A stretch of 64,000 nt of DNA from a virus, in IMG/VR virus record IMGVR_UViG_3300015360_000036, positions 1 through 64,000 of that record. One strand, written 5' to 3'. Shown in pieces: positions 34,386-42,880 of this stretch. Made by a program: the position numbers and the translations under genes. Below the pieces are notes generated by a model. The model did no database searches. It was not told the DNA's origin and saw nothing but the letters and a program-made list of their open reading frames with translations. Within the stretch, counting starts at the first letter, position 1. Every line of letters starts with the position of its first letter.

Positions 34386-35219
34386 ATGAAATGTATGTCT
34401 TGTGAAGCATCAATTAATCCAAAATGGAAACATGCTATAGATAATAACACCTGTCCTTGCTGCGGTCTTTTCATCATGGAAGAGGAATTGAAGGAATTAT
34501 TATTGTCATTAGGTGAAACCATAAATGATCTAAGTAAATATCAAGAGCAAGTAGATGATTGGTTACTATCAAACCATAACTATATTAAAACTGATTCACC
34601 CAATCTTGTAAATTATATTCCTCAAGATATTATGGATCAAGTAAAAGAAGACGCTAAAGAAGCGGCTATGAATGCTATTAAAGTTATAAAAAATAAAGAT
34701 TTTGCTGAAAGAAAAGCTTCAGGCGGGAAATACACTGTTAAGGTAGAGACTGAGAATGGTGAGCAAGATGTTGAAGTTGAAAAAATCCAAGATGAAGATA
34801 CAACAAATGACTTCTTCAAAAGAGCAGAAGCAGTAAAACCAAATATTGATGGATTTAAAGATCCAGCAGATAAGACAAAGAAGTTAAAAAATCTAGTCCA
34901 ACAAATCAAGAAAAATGGAACTGGCGGAATGGCTGGTGGTGGAAGCGCTATGTCAGAATATGCTGATCCAGAAGCTGTAGCTGAAATGGAAGGCTTCATT
35001 AGTGGTGGTGGAGAGATTAGCTCTGCATTATCATCTGATGGTGGTGACGATGACGCTATTCCATCCATTGTATTATCAATGGCAAATAAAGCTAGAGGTA
35101 ATGGAAATACAAGTGAAGCCAATGCTAGGGACTTACAAAAGCTAGAAGCTTTGCAAAGTAGAACTGCTTCAGCTAGAAGTAATAGTTTGAGCGGCAAAGG
35201 AGCATTTTCTAGATCATGA
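34386..35219 (+). CDS. Hypothetical protein with N-terminal zinc ribbon
   Basis: 277 residues. MKCMSCEAS and CPCCGLF (residues 2-29) form a CxxC-CxxC zinc ribbon. Residues 30-60 are a helix, followed by a long helical part and a Gly/Ser/Ala-rich, low-complexity tail (about residues 180-277). Such a layout suits a nucleic-acid-binding accessory protein. AAGGA SD. The next gene overlaps the stop by 4 nt. Confidence 0.7.
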   Translation: MKCMSCEASINPKWKHAIDNNTCPCCGLFIMEEELKELLLSLGETINDLSKYQEQVDDWLLSNHNYIKTDSPNLVNYIPQDIMDQVKEDAKEAAMNAIKVIKNKDFAERKASGGKYTVKVETENGEQDVEVEKIQDEDTTNDFFKRAEAVKPNIDGFKDPADKTKKLKNLVQQIKKNGTGGMAGGGSAMSEYADPEAVAEMEGFISGGGEISSALSSDGGDDDAIPSIVLSMANKARGNGNTSEANARDLQKLEALQSRTASARSNSLSGKGAFSRS

Positions 35220-35521
35220 GTATGAGAATAATTGACAACAAAAAAATAGATTTAACGGATGATGAGTGGACAATGTACGAAAATATTGTCAAGTCATATA
35301 CCACTGCGACGAACAAGGGCGAGGATCTATTTATCGATTTATTTGAAACTGGACCAGATGGAATTATTGTTTATCTGAAACCACCATCTAAGTTTAGAAC
35401 TAGTTTCGAAGTGTTCTTGTATCTAATGAGCATTATGCAGCACCAACATCTTCGGCAAATGTATAAGAAGGTTGATGATGTTTGTGCGCAAATGAAACAA
35501 AAAATTGATAGTATAAAATAA
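35216..35521 (+). CDS. Hypothetical protein
   Basis: 101 residues (or 99 from ATG 35222). An alpha/beta segment DLTDDEWTMYENIVKSYT is followed by a strand GIIVYLKPPSK and a helix FEVFLYLMSIMQHQHLR. No known family, but the residue pattern looks well conserved. It overlaps the preceding zinc-ribbon gene by ATGA. Confidence 0.65.
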   Translation: MSMRIIDNKKIDLTDDEWTMYENIVKSYTTATNKGEDLFIDLFETGPDGIIVYLKPPSKFRTSFEVFLYLMSIMQHQHLRQMYKKVDDVCAQMKQKIDSIK

Positions 35522-35574
35522 CATCATTTGTCGAGAAAAAGTTCGAAACATTACATATTTAAGGGAAGTCGATT

Positions 35575-36093
35575 ATGGAAAAGAAAGTTGTAACGCTTGC
35601 CGATATAGTTGGTGACGACTTAGAAGAAGAATTCTCTAAGTTCGATCTAACTGAAATTCAAGCAGTACTTATAAGATTATCAGATGTTGATGCAATTGAT
35701 ATTGCACATGCCGAATTACTACAGCAACAAGCATTAAGAGGAGCAGATATTCTATGTGGGTATCTTGGTAAAATAGTAAAAACAGTTGGTTACCTTGAGG
35801 CTAGAGTTAATAGCACAAAGAATAAAGCATCTTTGGATTATCAAGCTCCTGAAGGAAAAACAACTGCTGATATGAAAAAATGGGCTGGAGAGTCTTCATC
35901 AGTCGTTGAAGACATTCAAATTAAGCTTGCAAAAGCCAAAGGCAGTAAATTAGTTTTAGAGAAAAAGTATGATATTTTAATAAAGAGTCATCATCATTAT
36001 AAAGATATTGCCGCAGGCTTACGTAAGACAATCCTTGGATATAGTCCTGGTGCTGGTGTCCCCAGCGAAAAAGTGCCGGAGGGTTATGAGTGA
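35575..36093 (+). CDS. Hypothetical helical protein, possible recombination mediator
   Basis: 172 residues, helical. Its N-terminal helix bundle, a loop (DYQAPEGKTTADMKKW) and a C-terminal helical part (KLVLEKKYDILIKSHHHYKD) resemble in outline the small UvsY-type mediators that load RecA-like proteins on SSB-coated DNA. It lies immediately before the recA gene, as UvsY functions often pair with UvsX. The similarity is in layout and place, not in clear motifs. GGGAAG SD. Confidence 0.55.
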   Translation: MEKKVVTLADIVGDDLEEEFSKFDLTEIQAVLIRLSDVDAIDIAHAELLQQQALRGADILCGYLGKIVKTVGYLEARVNSTKNKASLDYQAPEGKTTADMKKWAGESSSVVEDIQIKLAKAKGSKLVLEKKYDILIKSHHHYKDIAAGLRKTILGYSPGAGVPSEKVPEGYE

Positions 36094-36208
36094 TTAAAAG
36101 AATCATAACTCCTGGCTAGATAATTAAATATAGTCGAATATGAAAAAATTGCCCATTAGATATAGCAGATATGCAAACACGGGCGAAACAAATATAGGGA
36201 GTTATGAT
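36081..36208 (+). promoter_or_regulatory. Mutually exclusive RNA pairings covering the recA start
   Basis: ATCATAACTCC (36102-36112) is a perfect 11 bp complement of GGAGTTATGAT (36198-36208), which contains the SD and both candidate ATGs of recA. The same segment can also pair with GGGTTATGA (36081-36089) at the end of the preceding gene (9 bp with one GU). The two hairpins exclude each other. A ribosome finishing the upstream gene would break the upstream one. This could be a translational switch. Confidence 0.55.
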
Positions 36209-37400
36209 GTCAAGTAAATTAGAATCATTTTTCAAAAGCTTTGCAGAGGCAGATGCACAATTAGATTTCAAAATGGCACATGAGACCGTAGGTGAGAAAG
36301 TCCCTGTAATTTCTACAGGGTCACTTGCTCTAGACGATGTACTATCATGTGGCGGTCTACCAAAAGGTAGAATAATTCAATACTACGGACCACCAGGCAG
36401 CGGTAAGACTCTTATGGCAATGATTGCTATGTTAGAGGCACAACAGCAAGATCCAAACTCACAACAAGTCTTCATTGATGCTGAGGGAACATTTGATCCT
36501 ACTTGGGCAGAGATTCTTGGATTGGATACATCAAGAGTTATTTTAGTTGAAGGTGATACCGCAGTTAATGGTCGTAAATGTTTCGAAATGCTTTTAGGTG
36601 AACCAAAGGAAGATGCAAAGACACATATCTTAAAAGGTAAGTCAAAAGAAGGCTTATTAGATAAGATTATGAATAAAGACTTCAATATCAACATGATTGT
36701 ATTAGATTCTTTGGGATCAATTATCCCACCCGGAGAAGATACATCAAAAGTTGGTAAGATGAACATGTCATTATTAGCTAGATTTTTAACAACCACTTTC
36801 AGAAAATTGTCTTTAGAGGTAAATAAGGCAGATGTAGTATTCATTGTTATCAATCATAAACGCGATAACATGGACCCATACGGAGCAGATCATACATTCT
36901 CTGGTGGTAATACATATGCACATACACTTAGCGCCAACGTATACTTCGAAGCTATTCAGAGGAAAGACGCTCGTATCGTAGACGAAAAAGAAAATAAGGT
37001 TGGTCATCCATTAAAAGGAACTATTGAAAAATCTAAGTTTGGACCTTGGCCAAGAGCCTGTGAGTTTAAAGTAAACTTTTCAATTGGAGTTATCGATAAG
37101 CATGAGGAAATTGCTCAACTAGCTTTAGATTATAATGTAGTAGTTAAAACAAGTAGCGTTTCACATGAATATGGTGAAAGGAAGTGGGTAGGTTTCCCTA
37201 AGTATTCAGAGGCTATTAAAGATGACCCAATTTTAGCTAGTGAATTGATTTTAAAAGTCAATGAAGCTCGCGAAGCTAAGTTAGAGACTAAGAGGGCTGA
37301 ACAAGCAGCTAAGAGAAAGAAATCTATGGCTGATGCCCCTATAAAAGCAGATGATAATGATTCAGATGAATCTGTTAAGAAAGTAAAGAAGGTTAAGTAA
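36207..37400 (+). CDS. recA: RecA/UvsX recombinase
   Basis: About 397 residues. The ATPase core has Walker A GPPGSGKT near residue 61, a VFIDAEGTFDPTWA segment, and Walker B MIVLDSLGSIIPP near residue 170. The L1/L2 DNA-binding region (KMNMSLLARFLTTTFRK, then FIVINHKRDNMD) and the SGGNTYAHTLSANVYF core follow. The C-terminal tail is Lys-rich, unlike the acidic tail of E. coli RecA. It promotes strand exchange and recombination-dependent replication with the SbcCD-like pair and SSB. ATG 36207 gives 5 nt to GGGAG; 36204 is too close. Confidence 0.95.
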   Translation: MSSKLESFFKSFAEADAQLDFKMAHETVGEKVPVISTGSLALDDVLSCGGLPKGRIIQYYGPPGSGKTLMAMIAMLEAQQQDPNSQQVFIDAEGTFDPTWAEILGLDTSRVILVEGDTAVNGRKCFEMLLGEPKEDAKTHILKGKSKEGLLDKIMNKDFNINMIVLDSLGSIIPPGEDTSKVGKMNMSLLARFLTTTFRKLSLEVNKADVVFIVINHKRDNMDPYGADHTFSGGNTYAHTLSANVYFEAIQRKDARIVDEKENKVGHPLKGTIEKSKFGPWPRACEFKVNFSIGVIDKHEEIAQLALDYNVVVKTSSVSHEYGERKWVGFPKYSEAIKDDPILASELILKVNEAREAKLETKRAEQAAKRKKSMADAPIKADDNDSDESVKKVKKVK

Positions 37401-37720
37401 TGTCTAATGATGTTGGAGTAGGAATAACTACAAACGTACCTAATGGTTCAAGGATATCACCAAAACCTAATTACTTAATCAGAGTACAAGATACTGTGGG
37501 TAAAGCCAAGGTAGTTAGAAATTTTGTAACTTTAGATAAACCGGAACTTTTGGTCGGATTTGTTTCGGTTAGAGGATTTTTTACAGAATTGTCGGAGGAA
37601 GAAATATCAAGCAAAATTACCGAGGTCTTGACAACGACGAAAAAAGACTTATTAATAGAAGTGATGTTCGCATCACATGCAATATTGAGTATGAGAAGCC
37701 TAGTTTATAAGGCAAAATAA
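37400..37720 (+). CDS. Hypothetical protein
   Basis: 106 residues starting in the recA stop (TAATG). Beta-strand-rich: a strand IRVQDTVGKAKVVRNFVTL, a LSEEEISSKITEVL helix and IEVMFASHAILSMRSLVYK. Function unknown, but co-translation with recA suggests a recombination role. Confidence 0.65.
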   Translation: MSNDVGVGITTNVPNGSRISPKPNYLIRVQDTVGKAKVVRNFVTLDKPELLVGFVSVRGFFTELSEEEISSKITEVLTTTKKDLLIEVMFASHAILSMRSLVYKAK

Positions 37721-37751
37721 CCGAATAAATTGATAAAGAAAGACTAATAAA

Positions 37752-38051
37752 ATGACATCTAATAGTAATATAAATAACACTGACAATACCGTTCTAAATG
37801 GAGCATTGTTGGTTATATCAAAAGCAAAAGATGGTATCTGGAACGGCACGATGACTGACTTGAACTCAGCAATGAGAAAAGTAGTTATTGGTAAGAAAGG
37901 TGATATAAGTGGAATGCCACGCTCACCCAGCTCTTTGAGAGTTGTTCTGAATAGAATCATAAATAGATTACGAAGTAGGGGTGTTAGTGTTAAGTTTGGT
38001 AGAACAACAGATGCAACACGTACCCGTCACGTAGAATTTGTAATGAGATAA
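37752..38051 (+). CDS. Possible small winged-helix protein
   Basis: 99 residues. A Ser/Asn-rich start is followed by a pattern (WNGTMTDLNSAM, then MPRSPSSLRVVLNRIINRL, then SRGVSVKFG) seen in the C-terminal winged-helix part of mobile-element primases and replication proteins. It may bind DNA, but only the helix spacing supports this. It lies between recA and ssb. SD is weak. Confidence 0.6.
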   Translation: MTSNSNINNTDNTVLNGALLVISKAKDGIWNGTMTDLNSAMRKVVIGKKGDISGMPRSPSSLRVVLNRIINRLRSRGVSVKFGRTTDATRTRHVEFVMR

Positions 38052-38131
38052 TCATTGCAGAGTTACAGTCCGATTATGTTAAATAGAACGTACATTTGTA
38101 CAATAGATAAAACAACAGTAGGAGATAAAAT

Positions 38132-38854
38132 ATGACAACATTTGGTGAAGTTTCTTGGGAAGACGAAATTGTTGGTTCTGATAAAAAACAATCAAATAAT
38201 AAAGATATTTGGTTAAGATTAGATGAGGGCTCAAATGAGCTAAGACTAGTCACTCAGCCACATCAGTACTTAGTTCATAAGTACAAGAAGGACGAGAACG
38301 ATAAGAGAGATTTCGGTAGAAAAGTATCATGTTCAGCCATTCATGGTAGCTGCGTACTTTGTGATGCCGGAGATAAAGCCAAGCCACGTTGGTTGCTAGG
38401 TGTAATTAGCCGTAAGACTGGATCTTACAAGATTCTAGATATTTCATTTGCAGTTTTCTCACAAGTTAGAAAACTTGCAAGAAACACTCAACGTTGGGGT
38501 GACCCAACCAAGTATGACTTGGATATCGTAGTAGATAAGAATGGTGGAGCAGCTGGTTACTACTCAGTTCAACCAATTTCAAAGGAGCCACTATCGGCTG
38601 CTGATCAACTCATCAAAGATGATGCTGATCTAGAAGAGTTGAAGGCGAAGGTAACACCTCCAACTCCAGATGTTGTTCAGAAGATCATTGCTAAAATCAA
38701 TGGTGCTGACACTTCCGGTGGCGCTCCTGTAAAGAAAGCAACTGTTGCTACGGCTGCTCATGTTGCGGCAAAATCAGCACCTAAGGTTGCACCAGTAAGT
38801 ATGTCTGATGATGAAGAGATTGATGAGACCTTCCCAGCATACGATGCTAAGTAA
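38132..38854 (+). CDS. ssb: Single-stranded DNA-binding protein (gp32-like)
   Basis: 240 residues. The N-terminal 90 residues contain a Cys/His cluster (KVSCSAIHGS, then CVLCDAG), as in the zinc-containing SSBs of T4-like and other phages, followed by KPRWLLGVISRKTGSYKIL. The C-terminal 35 residues are acidic (MSDDEEIDET), the typical partner-binding tail. A low-complexity Ala/Lys/Val linker connects the two. It coats ssDNA for the polymerase, primase and RecA. GGAG SD 8 nt before the ATG; a terminator follows the gene. Confidence 0.9.
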   Translation: MTTFGEVSWEDEIVGSDKKQSNNKDIWLRLDEGSNELRLVTQPHQYLVHKYKKDENDKRDFGRKVSCSAIHGSCVLCDAGDKAKPRWLLGVISRKTGSYKILDISFAVFSQVRKLARNTQRWGDPTKYDLDIVVDKNGGAAGYYSVQPISKEPLSAADQLIKDDADLEELKAKVTPPTPDVVQKIIAKINGADTSGGAPVKKATVATAAHVAAKSAPKVAPVSMSDDEEIDETFPAYDAK

Positions 38855-38880
38855 GCATCAAGAAAATAAGTGATTGATAA

Positions 38881-38915
38881 AGAGGGACCATGGCGTAAGC
38901 CTCGGTCCCTTTTCT
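38881..38915 (+). terminator. Rho-independent terminator after ssb
   Basis: AGGGACC (38883-38889) pairs with GGTCCCT (38904-38910); inside it GGC-GTAA-GCC forms a short stem with a GNRA-type loop. The 3' arm runs into TTTTCT. This would end the recA-ssb transcript. Confidence 0.82.
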
Positions 38916-38930
38916 AGTTTCTGCTTATCA

Positions 38931-38939
38931 TGTTATATT
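38931..38939 (+). promoter_or_regulatory. Extended -10 promoter before the RuvC-like gene
   Basis: TGT plus TATATT (38934-38939) resembles an extended -10 element. The start would fall at or next to ATG 38947, so the mRNA might be leaderless; the gene has no SD. No -35 is obvious. Confidence 0.4.
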
Positions 38940-38946
38940 CCAGTGT

Positions 38947-39534
38947 ATGATTAAAAAAATTTTAGGATTTGATGCAAGTTCCACTACTATTGGCTGGGCT
39001 TGTCTTGAAATCAATGATATTGATAATTCAATAGTACATAAAAATTCTGGTTTTATTAAGCCTCCTAAAAAGGGTAATATAATCGAACGAATATACAAAA
39101 CAAGAGCTGAAGTTCAGAAGGTAATTGATTTGTATAAGCCTGATCATATAGGAATAGAAGAAATTATACAATTTATGCAGGGAAAAAGTACAGCAAAAAC
39201 AATTATTATGTTAACAACGTTTAATCGCATGGTTGGATTAGTGTCATATGATTCTTTGGGTGTAACACCGGAGTTTTTCAATGTTATGTCGATTAGACAT
39301 GGATTAAAATTAAATAAAGATTTGCCAAAAAAAGAAGATATGCCAGATCTTGTTTCACAGCATTTAGGCATTACATTCCCTTATCAGTATAAAAAGACTG
39401 GTAAACCAATTGAAGAAAATTATGATAGAGCAGACGGAATTGCAGTTGCTCTATATTACGCATTAGTATTGACTGGTAAAGTAAAACGAAAAATAAAGAA
39501 ACCAAAAGATAAGAAGAGTAAGGTGACGAAGTGA
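38947..39534 (+). CDS. RuvC-like Holliday junction resolvase
   Basis: 195 residues. RNase H-fold motifs are in place: GFDASSTTIGW with Asp9, IGIEEI with Glu71/72, and YDRADGIAVALYYAL with Asp160/163. The C-terminal 25 residues are Lys-rich. It cleaves branched DNA to free packaging-ready concatemers. It follows a terminator and has its own promoter-like element. The stop overlaps the dnaJ start by GTGA. Confidence 0.88.
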   Translation: MIKKILGFDASSTTIGWACLEINDIDNSIVHKNSGFIKPPKKGNIIERIYKTRAEVQKVIDLYKPDHIGIEEIIQFMQGKSTAKTIIMLTTFNRMVGLVSYDSLGVTPEFFNVMSIRHGLKLNKDLPKKEDMPDLVSQHLGITFPYQYKKTGKPIEENYDRADGIAVALYYALVLTGKVKRKIKKPKDKKSKVTK

Positions 39535-40448
39535 ATTTACAAGAAGCGTATAAAACTCTGGATTTGACACCGGGCACGTCGAAGGATGATGCCAAGAAGA
39601 AATATCGGGAGCTTACTAAAAAGTACCATCCTGATATAAATAAGGAGCCCGGAGCCGAGGATAAGTTTAAAAAAATAAATGAAGCTTATTCATGTGTTCA
39701 AGCTGGAAAAGGTAATGAGCCACAAAGACAATCAAGCAATCCATTTGGCAGGCAAACGTATCATAACCAAGAAAATATTCAACTTAATGTAACAATATCA
39801 TTTGCTGAATCTATATTAGGCTGTGAAAGACATTTTAAATTCAATAGGAAAGCAAAATGTAACTTATGTAATGGTAAAGGTGAAATTAATTTGCATAATG
39901 GGTGTGATAAATGTGAAGGTAAAGGCTTAATTGTAACCAGACAAGGTAATGCTATCTATAGTAGGACTTGTGATAAATGCTATGGTAAAACTGACACTCA
40001 ATCTTGTAATGCATGTAACGCTGATGGTAGTGTTGATACCGATACTTCTATAAAGGTAACAATTCCAGGTGGAGTACAAAGCGGCAATATACTTCAATTA
40101 GCGGGTATGGGACATTTTGTTGGTTCTTTTATGCATATGGATCAACGAACTGATGCTCATGTTCATATTTTAGTTACACCAGAACCAGGGCTTTCTCTAT
40201 CTGGAGCTACTGTTGTATGTGATTTGCAGTTAAGTTTGATAGATGCCATTAAAGGTTGTAAGAGAACAGTAAAAACTGTTTTAGGTGATAAGGAAGTTGA
40301 AATTCCGGCACAATCAAGGAATAAAGATATAGTGGTAATACCAAACATGGGTGTAAACCGTGTTGGAGATCAAAATGTAGTCTTGGATGTTAGATATTCT
40401 GAGCAGATTCTAAATATGATAGATAAACTAATGGATGGAGTAGAGTAA
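39531..40448 (+). CDS. dnaJ: DnaJ-type co-chaperone
   Basis: 305 residues. The J domain has the HPD at residues 33-35 (KYHPDINK). The Cys-rich region has four CxxC motifs (CNLCNGKG, CDKCEGKG, CDKCYGKT, CNACNADG), as in type I DnaJ. The C-terminal substrate-binding sandwich follows (VTIPGGVQSG, then DAHVHILVTPEPG). A very short Gly/Phe linker replaces the usual G/F region. It should work with host DnaK. The GTG start overlaps the preceding stop. Confidence 0.93.
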   Translation: MNLQEAYKTLDLTPGTSKDDAKKKYRELTKKYHPDINKEPGAEDKFKKINEAYSCVQAGKGNEPQRQSSNPFGRQTYHNQENIQLNVTISFAESILGCERHFKFNRKAKCNLCNGKGEINLHNGCDKCEGKGLIVTRQGNAIYSRTCDKCYGKTDTQSCNACNADGSVDTDTSIKVTIPGGVQSGNILQLAGMGHFVGSFMHMDQRTDAHVHILVTPEPGLSLSGATVVCDLQLSLIDAIKGCKRTVKTVLGDKEVEIPAQSRNKDIVVIPNMGVNRVGDQNVVLDVRYSEQILNMIDKLMDGVE

Positions 40449-40786
40449 TGGCATTTTCAACAAATTGTACTAACAAAGGCTGCGGTAAACTTCAAGAGCC
40501 ATATCTTGATCCTAATGATGATAAGGTATATTGCTCTGCATGTGATAAAGAAATATTGAATTTAACATATTTTGCTAAAGCTCAAATGAAAAGCTCAAAG
40601 CAGTATAAACAAAAGACTGCTGTAGCATTTGGTGTTAAGTGTAGTAAATGTGGTAAAGAAGGTAGACCCAAAATCAAAGATGATGAGGTTGTATGTGGCT
40701 CTTGTTTGAAAGAACTAGATAATCTTAGTTTACCATTTAAGAATATGTTGAAACAGAAACTCAGAACGGTGGATAAAGATATCTAA
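40448..40786 (+). CDS. Two-ribbon zinc protein
   Basis: 112 residues with two zinc ribbons: CTNKGC with CSAC (residues 7-32) and CSKC with CGSC (about residues 65-88). The linker is helical and basic. It overlaps the dnaJ stop and the primase-core start by 1 nt each, so all three are co-translated. It might be the missing zinc partner of the primase core, but its ribbon pattern differs from CHC2. Confidence 0.65.
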   Translation: MAFSTNCTNKGCGKLQEPYLDPNDDKVYCSACDKEILNLTYFAKAQMKSSKQYKQKTAVAFGVKCSKCGKEGRPKIKDDEVVCGSCLKELDNLSLPFKNMLKQKLRTVDKDI

Positions 40787-41541
40787 TGCTTGATAATATA
40801 ATAGAGAGCTGTCAGTATCTATTAAATAATTATCCAGATGCTCAGGCTTGTCGTGATTATCTTGATTCAAGGTTAAATACCGAAAGTCAATCCTTCTTTC
40901 AATTCGGATATTTTCCAAATGAATCTAATATTAAAGTTTTAACTACAATTATTGGTGATGATACATTGAGATCTTTAGAATTAGAATATTCTAAAGATAT
41001 TGAAGATGCATTATCTCCAAGGAAAATAAACTTTTCATTCTTTGAAAATTATCCAATTGTAATGCCTTTTAAAGATGCTTATGGAAAAATAGTAGCGATT
41101 GTTGGCAGAACATTATTATCAGAAGAAGAAAGAAAAGAAAAAAAGATAGCTAAATATAAGAATACAAAATTTACTAAAGGTAACAATTTATTTGGTTTAT
41201 ACGAAAATAAACAACATATTATTGAACAAGACTCAGTTTATATTGTCGAAGGACAGTTTGATGTTATCAAAGCAAATGAGAAGGGATTAAGAAATATTGT
41301 AGCTTTAGGTAGCGGAAATATGACTCCCTATCAATTTTCCATCATTAGCAGATACACTAATAACATATTTTTGTTATTAGATAATGATGAGGCTGGTGTA
41401 AAAGGCAGAAAAGCCATAATTAAAAAGTATGGTTCACTAGCTAATATTCGTGATTTTTATTTATCTGATGAGTACAAAGATGTTGACGAATTCTTTTCAG
41501 CGAATGAGTTAAGTGATCTTACTTTTAAGGTAAAGGGATAA
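40786..41541 (+). CDS. DnaG-type primase catalytic (TOPRIM) core
   Basis: 251 residues. The DnaG core is visible: YPIVMPFKDAYGKIVAIVGR near residue 86, then KYKNTKFTKGNNLFGLYE, the TOPRIM Glu in IVEGQFDVIKANEKG near residue 155, and LLDNDEAGVKGRKA near residue 200 with the DxDxAG metal site. There is no zinc domain or helicase-binding domain. The zinc domain is encoded at 19347. It makes RNA primers for lagging-strand synthesis. Starts in the stop of the zinc protein. Confidence 0.9.
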   Translation: MLDNIIESCQYLLNNYPDAQACRDYLDSRLNTESQSFFQFGYFPNESNIKVLTTIIGDDTLRSLELEYSKDIEDALSPRKINFSFFENYPIVMPFKDAYGKIVAIVGRTLLSEEERKEKKIAKYKNTKFTKGNNLFGLYENKQHIIEQDSVYIVEGQFDVIKANEKGLRNIVALGSGNMTPYQFSIISRYTNNIFLLLDNDEAGVKGRKAIIKKYGSLANIRDFYLSDEYKDVDEFFSANELSDLTFKVKG

Positions 41542-41549
41542 TAGTAGTG

Positions 41550-41596
41550 ATAACTATCAATATCAGAATCTATGTATAAAACCTTATAATAGTTAT
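41550..41596 (+). promoter_or_regulatory. Inverted repeat over the GIY-YIG start codon
   Basis: ATAACTAT (41550-41557) and ATAGTTAT (41589-41596) are perfect complements and the second covers the first two bases of ATG 41595. TATAAT (41585-41590) overlaps the second arm. T4 I-TevI is silenced by a comparable hairpin over its start region. An 8 bp stem in AT-rich sequence can arise by chance. Confidence 0.4.
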
Positions 41597-42431
41597 GATA
41601 TATTTGTACAAAATAAGCAACATTGTTAATGGTAAAATGTATATAGGTCAAACTAATAATCCAAATTTACGATGGTCACAGCATAAATCTAATGCTAAGT
41701 ATAATAGAGGGAATCAAGTTATAACTAGAGCTATAACTAAATATGGACAAGATAAGTTTACATTTGAAGTAATAGCATTTTGTTTAACAAAAGAAAATGC
41801 TGATTTGTCAGAACAAGATATTATAATACAATATGATTGCCTTGATCCAATGAAAGGTTATAATATTGCTGCTGGCGGCAATACTTCTGTAAAAACTAAA
41901 GAAGTCTTACAAAAAATTTCTGATGGTCTTAAAAAACATTATGAAACTAATGATGGCTGGAATAAAGGCGGTACTCTTTCAGAAGAGTGGAAGCATAATA
42001 TATCCATTGCCTCTATAGGTAAAGAGGGTACAAACATTGGTAAAAAATTTAATGATGATTGGAAAATTAAAATGTCCAAGTCATCATCTGGAAAAGATAA
42101 AAAATCAAGACGAAGGTTCTCTGATGAGGTTGAAAAGGAAATATGTGAATTATATGTTAATGAAAACAAATCTACATATTTTTTAGAAAAGAAATATTTA
42201 TGTAATAGGTCTGTTATTAAGTCTATATTAATTCGAAACAGTATAGAAATAAGAATATCGAATTATACTGGACACTCTAATGGTAAAAATATTTTTACCA
42301 TTGAACAAGAAATAGAAATATGTAAAAAATATATTGCTGGCAACATATCTAGATCAGAACTAGCCAGACAATTTAATTGTGGAAAAACAACGATAAGGGA
42401 TATGTTGTTGAAACACAATATTAGACTATAA
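41595..42431 (+). CDS. GIY-YIG homing endonuclease
   Basis: 278 residues. The GIY-YIG domain opens the protein: IYLYKISN, then KMYIGQTNNPNLRWSQHKS with the catalytic Tyr and Arg, and later YNIAAGGNTSVK. Two C-terminal helix-turn-helix modules (RFSDEVEKEICELYVNENKS, then EQEIEICKKYIAGNISRSEL) provide DNA binding, as in the NUMOD and HTH tails of I-TevI-like enzymes. It sits between the primase core and a sigma-like gene and may be a selfish insertion. Codon use is very AT-rich. No SD. Confidence 0.92.
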   Translation: MIYLYKISNIVNGKMYIGQTNNPNLRWSQHKSNAKYNRGNQVITRAITKYGQDKFTFEVIAFCLTKENADLSEQDIIIQYDCLDPMKGYNIAAGGNTSVKTKEVLQKISDGLKKHYETNDGWNKGGTLSEEWKHNISIASIGKEGTNIGKKFNDDWKIKMSKSSSGKDKKSRRRFSDEVEKEICELYVNENKSTYFLEKKYLCNRSVIKSILIRNSIEIRISNYTGHSNGKNIFTIEQEIEICKKYIAGNISRSELARQFNCGKTTIRDMLLKHNIRL

Positions 42432-42439
42432 GGAACAAT

Positions 42440-42880
42440 ATGGAAAAGAGACAGAATCGCTCAGATAAGTACCAATATGTACTCCTCGAAACAGTATGTA
42501 GTAATGATATGATGGAAGCTTTTTGTAATGAAGATAGTATTTACAATAGACTTAATCCTAATCATTATGATGAAGATCTAATGAATCTGGAGGATAAGCT
42601 TAAAGTTGAATTTTGGAGAGTCGTAGATACGTTGTTAACCACAAGGCAGAGAGAAGTTATTAGACTTTATGCAGATGGCTATACTCAAATGGAGATTGCT
42701 AAAATGCTTCATGTCAATCAATCCTCTATTACTAAGTCTTTGAATGGTAATGTTGATTACAAAAACGGCAAAAAAATCTACGGTGGGGCGAGAAAAAAAA
42801 TTAGAAAGATCATAGAAAATGATGATAAGATCAAAGAAATTCTGGATCAGATGTCAGCAGTTCGTGACGAAAAGTGGTAA
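42440..42880 (+). CDS. Sigma-70 region-4-like HTH protein
   Basis: 146 residues. Residues about 65-120 resemble sigma region 4: TTRQREVIRLYADGYTQMEI, then AKMLHVNQSSITKSLNG, the helix that reads the -35 element. The N-terminal half is an unassigned helical segment, and the C-terminus is basic. It could be a phage transcription specificity factor for late genes, or a replication regulator given its primase neighbour. AAGGA SD 5 nt before the ATG. Confidence 0.8.
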   Translation: MEKRQNRSDKYQYVLLETVCSNDMMEAFCNEDSIYNRLNPNHYDEDLMNLEDKLKVEFWRVVDTLLTTRQREVIRLYADGYTQMEIAKMLHVNQSSITKSLNGNVDYKNGKKIYGGARKKIRKIIENDDKIKEILDQMSAVRDEKW

